This document shows, piece by piece, positions 1 through 7,058 of a stretch of DNA of 64,000 bases. Source of the stretch: JALHNI01 sp044226365 (lineage in GTDB: Bacteria > Acidobacteriota > Terriglobia > Bryobacterales > Bryobacteraceae); contig JBGAHE010000008.1 in the NCBI GenBank assembly GCA_044226365.1, positions 33,370-97,369 on the forward strand, read 5' to 3'. Position numbers and translations under genes: made by a program. Numbering within the stretch: the first letter of the stretch is position 1; every line of letters begins with the position of its first letter. The notes below the pieces were generated by a model. That model was not told the DNA's origin. It saw nothing but the letters and a program-made list of their open reading frames with translations, and made no database searches.

Positions 1-1
1 C

Positions 2-661
2 TTCCCGTATAACGACATCTACCTGGGCCTGATCGAGCGTTGGAAGGGCAACCCGGACGTCTTTGAGATTCATCCGGCCTGGAGCCACGACGGCCTGCAG
101 TGGCATCGGGCGATCGATCGTTCGAAGCCGCTCATCTCGCCGCGCTTTCCGTGGAACGAGCGCTGGAACAGCACCGTCAACACGGCGCCGCATCGCTCCG
201 GCAATACGCTGCGCTTCTACTTTGGCGGGCGCAGCAAGGCCCACGGACAGGAGCTTGGCCAGGTGTACGGCGCGGTGGGCATGGCGGTGATTCCGATCGA
301 CCGCTTCGCCGCCATCCGCGGCGACTACAAGGAAGGGCAGTTGATCACCAAACCAATGAAGTGGCCCGGCGGCGACCTGATGCTCAACTGCAACTACACG
401 CGCTATCCACAGGGCTTCTACAACGGCGGGGGTGGCACGATCGAAGTGGAGGTGCAGGAAGAGAACGGCACGCCCATCCCCGGTTTTTCGGGCGATGACA
501 AGGCCAAGTTCAATAACCTGAACCCCTTTCCGTGGGGCGAACGGGTGAAGCCGGTGCTGTGGCCCAAGGACAAGTCTTTGCGCGAGCTTGCCGGCCGGCG
601 TATCCGCCTGGTCTTCCTGTTGAAGGACTCTCGCCTGTATGGCTTCAAGGCTAGCTTCTAA
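2..661 (+). CDS. C-terminal part of a glycosidase-like beta-propeller protein
   Basis: The frame is open at the window edge, so only the last 219 residues are visible and the start lies outside. The visible part looks like the last blades of a GH32/GH43-type propeller followed by a beta-sandwich tail. A blade motif SHDGLQWHR lies near fragment residue 30; a DRFAAIRG stretch follows, then a tail with IPGFSGDD and a closing RRIRLVFLL segment. The same plan (DGRLAGI, EGYTFAD, LRGK-LELR) recurs in the complete proteins at 22212-23810 and 28745-30337, which is the basis for the call. Those two carry export signals, so this one probably also acts outside the cytoplasm. The substrate is unknown. It ends 37 bases before the likely IclR start, so the two may share a transcript. 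Confidence 0.6.
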   Translation, partial: FPYNDIYLGLIERWKGNPDVFEIHPAWSHDGLQWHRAIDRSKPLISPRFPWNERWNSTVNTAPHRSGNTLRFYFGGRSKAHGQELGQVYGAVGMAVIPIDRFAAIRGDYKEGQLITKPMKWPGGDLMLNCNYTRYPQGFYNGGGGTIEVEVQEENGTPIPGFSGDDKAKFNNLNPFPWGERVKPVLWPKDKSLRELAGRRIRLVFLLKDSRLYGFKASF

Positions 662-698
662 CAACTCGGTTTGGTTACAATCGGCTCATCCGGGAACC

Positions 699-1493
699 AT
701 GCCACGAAAGGCCGAGACCGCAAACAACCTCCAAACAGGAACCCGAGCCATCACGCGCGCGCTGGAAGTGCTCTGCTGCTTCAGTTCGGCCAAACCGGAA
801 TGGGGCATCAGTGAAATGGCCGAAGACCTCGGCTATTCGCGCAGCGTCATTCATCGCATTCTGAGCACGCTCGAGTTCGAGCGTTTCGTGGAGCGCACCG
901 AAGCACGCCGTTACCGGCTGGGCACGCGGGCGCTGCTGGTGGGTCAGACGTCCCGGGTTTCGAATCGCCTGATCTGGGAGGCGGAACCACGACTGGATGC
1001 TCTCGCTAACAGTGTGAAGGGTGTGGCGCATCTGGGGATCCTGGAAGGAAGCGAAGTGGTGGAGTTGGCGCGCAGTACGACGCGCCGCCTGCCCATGGGC
1101 GTGGAGCGTCCGCATTTCCGGATGCCCGCACACGCCACCGCGCTCGGCAAGGTGCTGCTCGCCTATTCCCCGCCCCACGTGCGCGAGCGCTACTTCTCAC
1201 TACGCCGGTCGCTGAGGCGGTTCACCGAGAAGACGATCTGCAGTACCGTGGAACTCAACTCGCACATTCAAACCGTGCTGACGCAGGGTTACGCGATGGA
1301 TGACGAAGAGTGCAAGCTGGGCTATCGTTGCGTGGCGATTCCGGTGTACGACACGCACGGCTCGCTGATCGCGGCGCTTAGCGTGTCGAAGAAAAAGCCG
1401 TTCCCGGAGGAAGCCGAGACGTATCACATGCTGAAGAGCATGCTGATCACCGCGCGTGATCTGGCGCTGCCGTCAACCGGGACTCCTCTGTAA
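699..1493 (+). CDS. IclR-family transcriptional regulator
   Basis: A 264-residue protein of usual IclR length. An N-terminal winged HTH (about residues 14-75, with ITRALEVL, ISEMAEDLGYSRSVIHRILSTLE and YRLGTRALLVG) is followed by a C-terminal effector domain (about 90-260) containing the family patterns MPAHATALGKVLLAY, YAMDDEECKLGYRCVAIPV and IAALSVS. An upstream in-frame ATG at 639 would overlap the preceding gene by 23 bases. The ATG at 699 is preferred because it has a GGGA element just upstream and the protein then begins at the normal distance from the HTH. Its 3' end overlaps the convergent aldolase gene by 47 bases. It probably controls neighbouring sugar-acid or symporter genes; the dyad at 2317-2333 is a candidate target. 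The effector is unknown. Confidence 0.93.
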   Translation: MPRKAETANNLQTGTRAITRALEVLCCFSSAKPEWGISEMAEDLGYSRSVIHRILSTLEFERFVERTEARRYRLGTRALLVGQTSRVSNRLIWEAEPRLDALANSVKGVAHLGILEGSEVVELARSTTRRLPMGVERPHFRMPAHATALGKVLLAYSPPHVRERYFSLRRSLRRFTEKTICSTVELNSHIQTVLTQGYAMDDEECKLGYRCVAIPVYDTHGSLIAALSVSKKKPFPEEAETYHMLKSMLITARDLALPSTGTPL

Positions 1494-2259
1494 GCCCGCG
1501 CGCCACGCGCAGCGCTTCGCGAGCCGAGGTGGTGAGGCCGGACAGGTCTCCGGTGACCACCAGCATGGTGAAGCCTTGTTCAATGCGGCGGCGAATGTCG
1601 CTTTCGGCTTTGGCGACGGTCCCCAACGCGACGCCGTGCCTGGCGGCGCTCTGCGCTACCTTGGCAATGCTCTGGCTTACCAGGGAATGCGTAGTGTCAA
1701 AGGGCACGCCCAAGTCGGCGGACAGGTCGCCCGGGCCGACGAAGATCATGTCGACTTCCGGCGTGGCGACGATCTCTTCGATGTTCTCAACGGCCTGGGC
1801 CGTCTCCACCTGCACGATCACCAGGATCTCCTGATTGGCGGCCGCCACGTACTCGGGCGAGGTGAGGCCCCAGCGGGAGGCGGCCAGCATGCAGCCCAAG
1901 CCTCGAACTCCGGCCGGCGGATACTTGCTGCGGCTAACGGCGTCGCGCGCTTCCGCGCCGGTGTTGACAAACGGCACCACGATGCCCTTGACGCCCGTAT
2001 CCAGTACCCGCTTCAACTGCCAGGCGTCATCACCGGCGACGCGTGCGATCGGCACGGTCTTTGAGCCGCGCAACAGTGCCACCATAAGGTGCAATTGTTC
2101 AATGCTGAAAGCGCCATGCTCCAAATCGAAGAACAGGAAGTCGAAACCGAGCGTGGCCAGGGCCTCCACCGCAAAAAAAGACTCCATCGTGACCGCCGCG
2201 CCAATGACCACTCGCTGATCGCGCAGGGCTTGTTTGATGGGATTCAGGGGTTGTGACAT
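1447..2259 (-). CDS. HpcH/HpaI-family 2-keto-3-deoxy sugar-acid aldolase
   Basis: A 270-residue class II aldolase of the HpcH/HpaI/RhmA family. These enzymes cleave 2-keto-3-deoxy acids such as 2-keto-3-deoxy-L-rhamnonate into pyruvate plus an aldehyde, using a divalent metal. Family landmarks are visible in order: FLFFDLEHGAF near residue 40, IARVAG near 72, GVKGIVVPFVNT near 89, RSKYPPAGVRGLG near 110, VQVETAQAVENIEEI near 150 (metal-binding Glu) and IFVGPGDLSADLG near 172 (metal-binding Asp). The ATG at 2259 gives the normal N-terminus. The gene is divergent from the SSS symporter at 2395, and the 135-base gap holds a perfect dyad (2317-2333). Sugar-acid catabolism is therefore likely, but the exact substrate cannot be read from the sequence. 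Confidence 0.9.
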   Translation of the reverse strand: MSQPLNPIKQALRDQRVVIGAAVTMESFFAVEALATLGFDFLFFDLEHGAFSIEQLHLMVALLRGSKTVPIARVAGDDAWQLKRVLDTGVKGIVVPFVNTGAEARDAVSRSKYPPAGVRGLGCMLAASRWGLTSPEYVAAANQEILVIVQVETAQAVENIEEIVATPEVDMIFVGPGDLSADLGVPFDTTHSLVSQSIAKVAQSAARHGVALGTVAKAESDIRRRIEQGFTMLVVTGDLSGLTTSAREALRVARGLTEESRLTAAPDHAR

Positions 2260-2316
2260 ATCCGCTTAGGCATGGTAACGGCTTTCTGCCGCGGGTTCGG
2301 TCGGCGAGACAGCATG

Positions 2317-2333
2317 GTTCCACAGCATGGAAC
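2317..2333. promoter_or_regulatory. Inverted repeat GTTCCA-N5-TGGAAC, candidate IclR-type operator
   Basis: The divergent gap between the aldolase (start 2259) and the symporter (start 2395) contains GTTCCA, five bases (CAGCA), then TGGAAC: perfect 6-base arms. The same arms with the same 5-base spacing occur at 11423-11439, in another divergent gap. IclR-family operators are often short imperfect palindromes of TGGAA/TTCCA type, and two IclR genes lie nearby (699 and 13608), so binding by one of them is a reasonable inference. I did not find the motif in the other intergenic gaps I read. Confidence 0.55.
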
Positions 2334-2394
2334 ATCGGAACGCCAGGCCCCCGGATGACCCTTAAAGTTTAACTATCCTGATCGAAAGCAACGC

Positions 2395-3897
2395 ATGCCG
2401 CCAACCCTCCAGCTCCATTGGTTAGATTGGGCGATCGTCGCTCTCTACTTCGCCGCGATGCTCGGCGTGGGCGTGCGCGCCATGCGCAAGGTGAAGAACA
2501 TCGATGACTATTACACGGGTGGACATCGGTTCGGCCGCGTGCTGATGATTCTCTATGCCTTTGGGGCAGGTACCCATGCTGATAGCGCCGTCGGCGTCAC
2601 CTCGCAGTCCTATCGTCTGGGCATGGCCGGCATCTGGTACCAGTGGATCCAGATTTTCAACACACCGCTGTATTGGCTGCTAAGCCCGGTGTTCCGGCGG
2701 GCGCGCTGCACCACGACGGCCGACTTTTACGAGATGCGCTACGGGCCTTCGCTCGGACTGCTCTATGGCTTCATGGGCATCGTGGTGAACATCGGTTACT
2801 TGAGCGTGGCCTTGCTGGGTTCGGCGAAGCTGATCGAGTCGCTCACCAACGGATATGTGGGCGCCACCACCGCCACACTGGCCATGACCGGCGCGTTCCT
2901 GCTTTACAGCATGATGGGCGGACTGATCGCGGCGGTGTGGAACGAACTAATCCAGGGCGTGCTCACCATCGTCATGTCGATTCTGCTGGTCCCCTTTGTG
3001 TGGATGGCGGTGGGTGGCGTGGACGGAGCGCGCGCCAAGATTCCGAACCTCGACGCTGTCTTCAGCATGACGGCCCCCGGGGAGATCGGGCTTTACTGGA
3101 TCATCGCCGCCATGATCAATCAGATGTTCAGCGTGGTCGCCCAACCGCACATCATGAGCAATAACGCTTCCGCCAAGTCCGAGTTGGACAATCGCATCGG
3201 GTTCTGCGCGGGGGTGACGCTCAAGCGCGTTTGCACGATTTGCTGGGCGCTGACGGGCGTGCTGGCCATTGCTTACTATGGCTCCGGCACGCTCGATGGC
3301 GACCACGTCTTCGGCGCATTGGTGCGGGACTTACTGCCTCGCGGCTTTGCCGGCTTGATGCTGGCGAGCATCATGGCGTCCGTGATGGACAATGGCGCCG
3401 TCTACGTCATTACCTCTTCGGCGCTGTTCACCCGCAACCTGATGCGCATGGCCAAACGGAAGCCGGCCTTTGAAACCGAGTTGCTCATCAGCCGGATCTT
3501 CTCGGTTTGTTTCGCCGCGGCGGGCGTAGGGCTCACGTTCATGCACGCTGACGTACCAGCGGCGATGCGGTTCATGTTCAACCTGGTACCGCTGATCGGC
3601 ATCGCCTTCTGGTTAGGCCTGTGGTGGCGGCGCGCCAATCGATACGGCGCCTGGGCCAGCTTTATCGCCTCCAGCGTGGCGCTGATCGTCGGCACAACGG
3701 TGTTTGAATGGACCGGCAACAAACACTTCCCCACCCTCATTACCTTCTATCTCAGCTGCGGGCTGGGGGCGGGCGTCCTGGCGAGCTTATTGACTAAGCC
3801 CGAAGAGCCTCAGTTACTTGATCGTTTCTTCCTGACCATCAATACGCCGGTGGGCCAGGAAAGCAAGTTAGCCGAATTCTCCAAGGATGCCGCATGA
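2395..3897 (+). CDS. Sodium:solute symporter (SSS family)
   Basis: A 500-residue integral membrane protein of SSS length. It starts with the usual first helix (LDWAIVALYFAAMLGVGV), followed by NIDDYYTGGHRFGR, the family's 'yyl.gR' region, and about 12-13 further hydrophobic helices; AGTHADSAVGVTSQSYRLG and MASVMDNGAVYV are typical substrate/sodium-site surroundings. It would import an organic solute with sodium across the inner membrane. It is the first gene of a tightly coupled operon: its stop overlaps the start of a 54-residue membrane protein (ATGA), followed by an alpha/alpha-barrel protein, NanE and an amidase. That context suggests an amino-sugar or related carbohydrate substrate. The substrate itself cannot be read from the sequence. 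Confidence 0.92.
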   Translation: MPPTLQLHWLDWAIVALYFAAMLGVGVRAMRKVKNIDDYYTGGHRFGRVLMILYAFGAGTHADSAVGVTSQSYRLGMAGIWYQWIQIFNTPLYWLLSPVFRRARCTTTADFYEMRYGPSLGLLYGFMGIVVNIGYLSVALLGSAKLIESLTNGYVGATTATLAMTGAFLLYSMMGGLIAAVWNELIQGVLTIVMSILLVPFVWMAVGGVDGARAKIPNLDAVFSMTAPGEIGLYWIIAAMINQMFSVVAQPHIMSNNASAKSELDNRIGFCAGVTLKRVCTICWALTGVLAIAYYGSGTLDGDHVFGALVRDLLPRGFAGLMLASIMASVMDNGAVYVITSSALFTRNLMRMAKRKPAFETELLISRIFSVCFAAAGVGLTFMHADVPAAMRFMFNLVPLIGIAFWLGLWWRRANRYGAWASFIASSVALIVGTTVFEWTGNKHFPTLITFYLSCGLGAGVLASLLTKPEEPQLLDRFFLTINTPVGQESKLAEFSKDAA

Positions 3898-4058
3898 TGC
3901 GCCGCGAAGACTGGTACCCCCGCCTGGTGACATGGAAAAACTGGGAGATTCAGAAACCGAGCCAGGAATCGGTGGTGGGGTTCTTTATCGTTCTGGCGAT
4001 CTCGCTGGCGCTGCACGGCACGGTGCTGCTGATCTGCCGCATCTTCAAAAGTTCATGA
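3894..4058 (+). CDS. Small single-pass membrane protein coupled to the symporter
   Basis: A 54-residue reading frame beginning MMRREDWYPRLVTWKNWEI. It has one hydrophobic helix (about residues 28-49, VVGFFIVLAISLALHGTVLLI) and a short basic end, KSS. The start ATG overlaps the symporter stop (ATGA) and its own stop TGA overlaps the next start (ATGA again), so it sits in a translationally coupled chain and cannot easily be chance. The charged, Trp-rich N-terminus fits a cytosolic side with the helix in the inner membrane. Some SSS transporters have a small helper subunit; this protein may be one. I recognise no named family. The alternative is a small regulatory or assembly peptide. Confidence 0.72.
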   Translation: MMRREDWYPRLVTWKNWEIQKPSQESVVGFFIVLAISLALHGTVLLICRIFKSS

Positions 4059-5074
4059 CTTACTCCGAAAAGAAGCAACAATACCGCCAGGCAGTTTCCC
4101 GGGCGGTGCAATGGCTAGTGGACCATCAGGAAGCCGATGGCGGCCTAGGCGCCTTGCAGACCATGAGCGCCTCAATGGTGGTACCCGCCTCGCTGCTGTT
4201 CTGTGGCCGCCCCGAGGAAGCTGCGCGCCACATCCAATGGCAGCGCCACACCTATGTGAAGCCCGAAGGCGGCTTCGATCCTCCGGAGATTCGGGCCGGC
4301 CGCGCGTCGTCGCTCGCCGAACGTCCCTATGGACCCGCCTGGATGATCTACAGCGGACATGTGAACCTGGCTTACGACATATCGCTGCGCGCGCTACCCT
4401 CCTTACTGGCGATGCAGGATCCGGCTACGGGAGGCATGTTCGGCCGGGCCGAAGAGGCCGCCGAAGGCCGCGGCATCGTCAACACCGCCGTCACCGCCGT
4501 AGCTTGTCAGGCAGCGTACACGGCTGGGGCCGTGGAAGCCGCGCGCCGAATGGCCGATCATCTCTGCCGCGTCATTCATGCGAACGACTGGCAGAGCACC
4601 TTCTACCCCGCCTGGGACACCGAGCGCGGCTTGCGCACTGATGACGAACTGGCGCCCACCGGTAACATGCCACGCCGCATTGATCGCTATGCCGCGGACC
4701 AGCACCATCATCTGACCGGAGCGCTGATCGCCATCTTGAGCGACGTTTACGCCATCACCCGGGAGCCCAAGTATCTGGACGCCGCGCGCCAGGTGTTCGA
4801 GTTTGTCGCTGGAGCGCCGCGGGCCGTGCTGCGGACGACGCTGGCGCACAAGCTCGCCTGGGGTTCAGCCTGGTTTTTCCGTGAGACCAGCGATCCACGT
4901 TGCCTGGAGGTGGCCTGTGAGATCTGCGACCATCTCATCAGCGGCCAGGAGGCTGATGGCTCGTTCGTCCACTGGGCGTTGATTCGCGACGTAAAGGATT
5001 GGCCGTACTCCTCGCGCGTGAACCTCACCGCGCAGTTTGCTCTCTGGCTTGAGCGCGCTTCCCAATGTCTGTAG
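4055..5074 (+). CDS. Alpha/alpha-barrel protein of unknown function with QW-like repeats
   Basis: A 339-residue soluble protein with no signal peptide. It carries repeated motifs of the kind seen in (alpha/alpha)6 toroids: HQEADGGLG near residue 20, MQDPATGGMFG near 126 and GQEADGSFVHW near 300. Helices between them have regular AA-R spacing (for example DAARQVFEFVAG). Such folds occur in prenyltransferase/squalene-cyclase-like proteins, unsaturated glucuronyl hydrolases and N-acylglucosamine epimerases, so an enzyme acting on a sugar is plausible, but I see no diagnostic catalytic motif. The ATG at 4055 overlaps the stop of the 54-residue membrane gene, and the 3' end overlaps NanE by 10 bases. 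The operon context (symporter, NanE, amidase) favours carbohydrate metabolism. Confidence 0.75.
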   Translation: MTYSEKKQQYRQAVSRAVQWLVDHQEADGGLGALQTMSASMVVPASLLFCGRPEEAARHIQWQRHTYVKPEGGFDPPEIRAGRASSLAERPYGPAWMIYSGHVNLAYDISLRALPSLLAMQDPATGGMFGRAEEAAEGRGIVNTAVTAVACQAAYTAGAVEAARRMADHLCRVIHANDWQSTFYPAWDTERGLRTDDELAPTGNMPRRIDRYAADQHHHLTGALIAILSDVYAITREPKYLDAARQVFEFVAGAPRAVLRTTLAHKLAWGSAWFFRETSDPRCLEVACEICDHLISGQEADGSFVHWALIRDVKDWPYSSRVNLTAQFALWLERASQCL

Positions 5075-5745
5075 ACCTGCTGCCCAAGGGGCTCATCGTT
5101 TCCTGCCAGGCCGAAGAAGGCGACCCCTTCTACGCACCAGAGTATGTGTCACTGTTCGCCCGCGCGGCGGAGATGGGCGGCGCGGTCGGCATCCGGGCGC
5201 GAGAGGCGGGCAACGTTCGCGCGATTCGGAGAGCCGTCTCCTTACCGCTCATTGGCCTCACGAAGTCCGCGTTCCCGGACGGCCGGGTACTGATCACGCC
5301 GGACTTCGCCGACGTCGCCGCATTGCTAGAGGCAGGCGCGGACATCGTGGCGGTGGACGCCACCAACCGGCGGCGCCCGAACGGATTGTCAGGCGCCGAT
5401 TTCGTCGCGGCACTGCGCCGGCAGTTCCCGCAAGCCCGCATCCTGGCAGACATCGCCACTCGCGAGGAAGGTCTCGCGGCCGCGGAGGCCGGCGCCCATG
5501 CCGTCGCCACCACACTCTCCGGGTATACTCCGGACACCGAGGACCGCGGCGGCGATGGCCCGGACTGGGAGTTACTCGAGCAACTGGCGCGCGGGTCGCA
5601 GGTGCCCGTCATCATGGAAGGCCGCGTGGCAAGTCCGCAGCAGGCGCGACAGGCGCTTGATCTGGGGGCGCACGCCGTCGTCGTCGGAACCGCGATTACT
5701 CGCCCGCGCCTGATTGTCGCCAACTACGTGAGCGCCTTGCGATGA
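5065..5745 (+). CDS. nanE: N-acetylmannosamine-6-phosphate 2-epimerase-like (NanE)
   Basis: A 226-residue TIM-barrel protein of normal NanE length. The family converts ManNAc-6-phosphate to GlcNAc-6-phosphate in sialic acid and ManNAc catabolism. Characteristic stretches are GLIVSCQAEEGDPF at residues 9-22, GAVGIRA near 39, LPLIGLTKS near 60 (active-site Lys region), ITPDFADVAALLEAGADIVAVDAT near 76-99, LADIATREEG near 123 and GRVASPQQARQALDLGAHAVVVGTAITRP near 190. It overlaps the upstream gene by 10 bases and the amidase by 4 (ATGA), so it is cotranscribed with the symporter. No ManNAc kinase is visible here. The annotation of fold and family is firm, while the exact epimer pair is inferred from the family. 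Confidence 0.85.
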   Translation: MSVDLLPKGLIVSCQAEEGDPFYAPEYVSLFARAAEMGGAVGIRAREAGNVRAIRRAVSLPLIGLTKSAFPDGRVLITPDFADVAALLEAGADIVAVDATNRRRPNGLSGADFVAALRRQFPQARILADIATREEGLAAAEAGAHAVATTLSGYTPDTEDRGGDGPDWELLEQLARGSQVPVIMEGRVASPQQARQALDLGAHAVVVGTAITRPRLIVANYVSALR

Positions 5746-7058
5746 TCCCGACCGTGACCCAGGCCCTCACTCAGCTTTCGGCTGGCACGCTGACCTCCGA
5801 AGTCCTCGTGACCCAGTGCCTGGCGCGCATCGCAGAACTTGACGCCAGTCTCAACGCCTTCATTACCGTACGTCACGAAGACGCTCTGCGGGAGGCACGG
5901 GTGCTCGACGCCGAGCGCGCCGCCGGTCGCTTGCGCGGGCCGCTGCACGGCATCCCGATCGCCATCAAGGACAATATCGATACGGCCGGGATCCGCACCA
6001 CCGCCGCCAGCGCGGTGTTTGCTGAGCGCGTGCCTGAAGCGGATGCGGAAGTGGTGCAGAGACTGAAGCAGGCGGGCGCCATCATCCTGGGCAAAACCAA
6101 TCTGCAGGAGTTCGGACTGGGCAGTACGTCAGTGGATAGTCACTTCGGACCCGTGCGCAACCTCTGGGACGAGACTCGCTACGCGGGCGGTTCGTCCGGC
6201 GGCTCGGCTTGCGCCGTGGCGGCAGGCATGGCGCCGGCGGCACTGGGGACGGACACCGGCGGGTCCATCCGCACGCCGGCCGCGTACTGTGGTGTGGTGG
6301 GCTTCAAGCCCACTTACGGGCTCGTACCGCTCAAGGGCATCATCCCCGCCAAGCTGTCGCTCGACCACTGCGGGCCTTTGACACGCACCGTGGCCGATGC
6401 GCTGCTTCTCTTCGACGTCCTCGCGGGCACGCACACTAAGCTCACATCTGTTCACCAACTGCGGGTCGGCGTGCCACGTCCCTACTATTTCGAGAACGTG
6501 GATGACGCCGTGGCCGCGTGTGTGGAACCGGCTCTGCAACGGATCGGGCAACTCACCGCTGGCCTCCGCGACGTAGCGCTTCCCGCGGTGGACCGCATTT
6601 CGCTCGCCGGAGAAACGTTCGCCTATCATCGCGAGCATTGGGAGCGCGATCCGCACGCCTACACGCCGCACGCCAGCCGCGCCATTCTCAACGACTCGAA
6701 GGCATCACTCGGCGGTTACATCCGCTCCCGTTGGCTCCTGGATGAGTTGCGTGCCGAGATCGACCAGGCTTTCGACGGCTTCGACGTGGTGGTGCTGCCC
6801 ACGCGGCGGCACTTGCCCGAGACGATCCACGAGTATCTCGAACGCGATCGCCTGGATGTTGTGCTGCCCGAAAACACTGGCCCTTTCAACATTTACGGCA
6901 TTCCGGCGATCAGCGTTCCTTGCGGTTGGACGGCGAATGGTCTGCCAGTGGGTTTGACGATCGCGGGGCCGCGCCATCACGAAGCTAAAGTCCTTTCGCT
7001 CGCTCACGCGTTTGAGCAAGTCTTTCAGTCGGTTCCGTTCGCGGCAAGTTCGCGATAA
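5742..7058 (+). CDS. Amidase-signature family amidohydrolase
   Basis: A 438-residue amidase-signature enzyme (GatA/AtzF-like family). The Ser-cisSer-Lys triad is visible: Lys76 in IAIKDNIDTAG, the GGSSGGS segment at residues 149-155 and the nucleophile Ser175 in GTDTGGSIRTPA, followed by GVVGFKPTYG. The C-terminal NIYGIPAISVPCGW and GLPVGLTIAGP are also typical. It would hydrolyse a carboxamide in the cytoplasm. Being last in the symporter-NanE operon (ATGA overlap with nanE), it may remove an amide or N-acyl group from an imported compound. No gatB or gatC lies next to it, so a catabolic amidase is more likely than the tRNA amidotransferase subunit. Its end overlaps the convergent CehA-like gene by 34 bases. 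Confidence 0.88.
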   Translation: MIPTVTQALTQLSAGTLTSEVLVTQCLARIAELDASLNAFITVRHEDALREARVLDAERAAGRLRGPLHGIPIAIKDNIDTAGIRTTAASAVFAERVPEADAEVVQRLKQAGAIILGKTNLQEFGLGSTSVDSHFGPVRNLWDETRYAGGSSGGSACAVAAGMAPAALGTDTGGSIRTPAAYCGVVGFKPTYGLVPLKGIIPAKLSLDHCGPLTRTVADALLLFDVLAGTHTKLTSVHQLRVGVPRPYYFENVDDAVAACVEPALQRIGQLTAGLRDVALPAVDRISLAGETFAYHREHWERDPHAYTPHASRAILNDSKASLGGYIRSRWLLDELRAEIDQAFDGFDVVVLPTRRHLPETIHEYLERDRLDVVLPENTGPFNIYGIPAISVPCGWTANGLPVGLTIAGPRHHEAKVLSLAHAFEQVFQSVPFAASSR

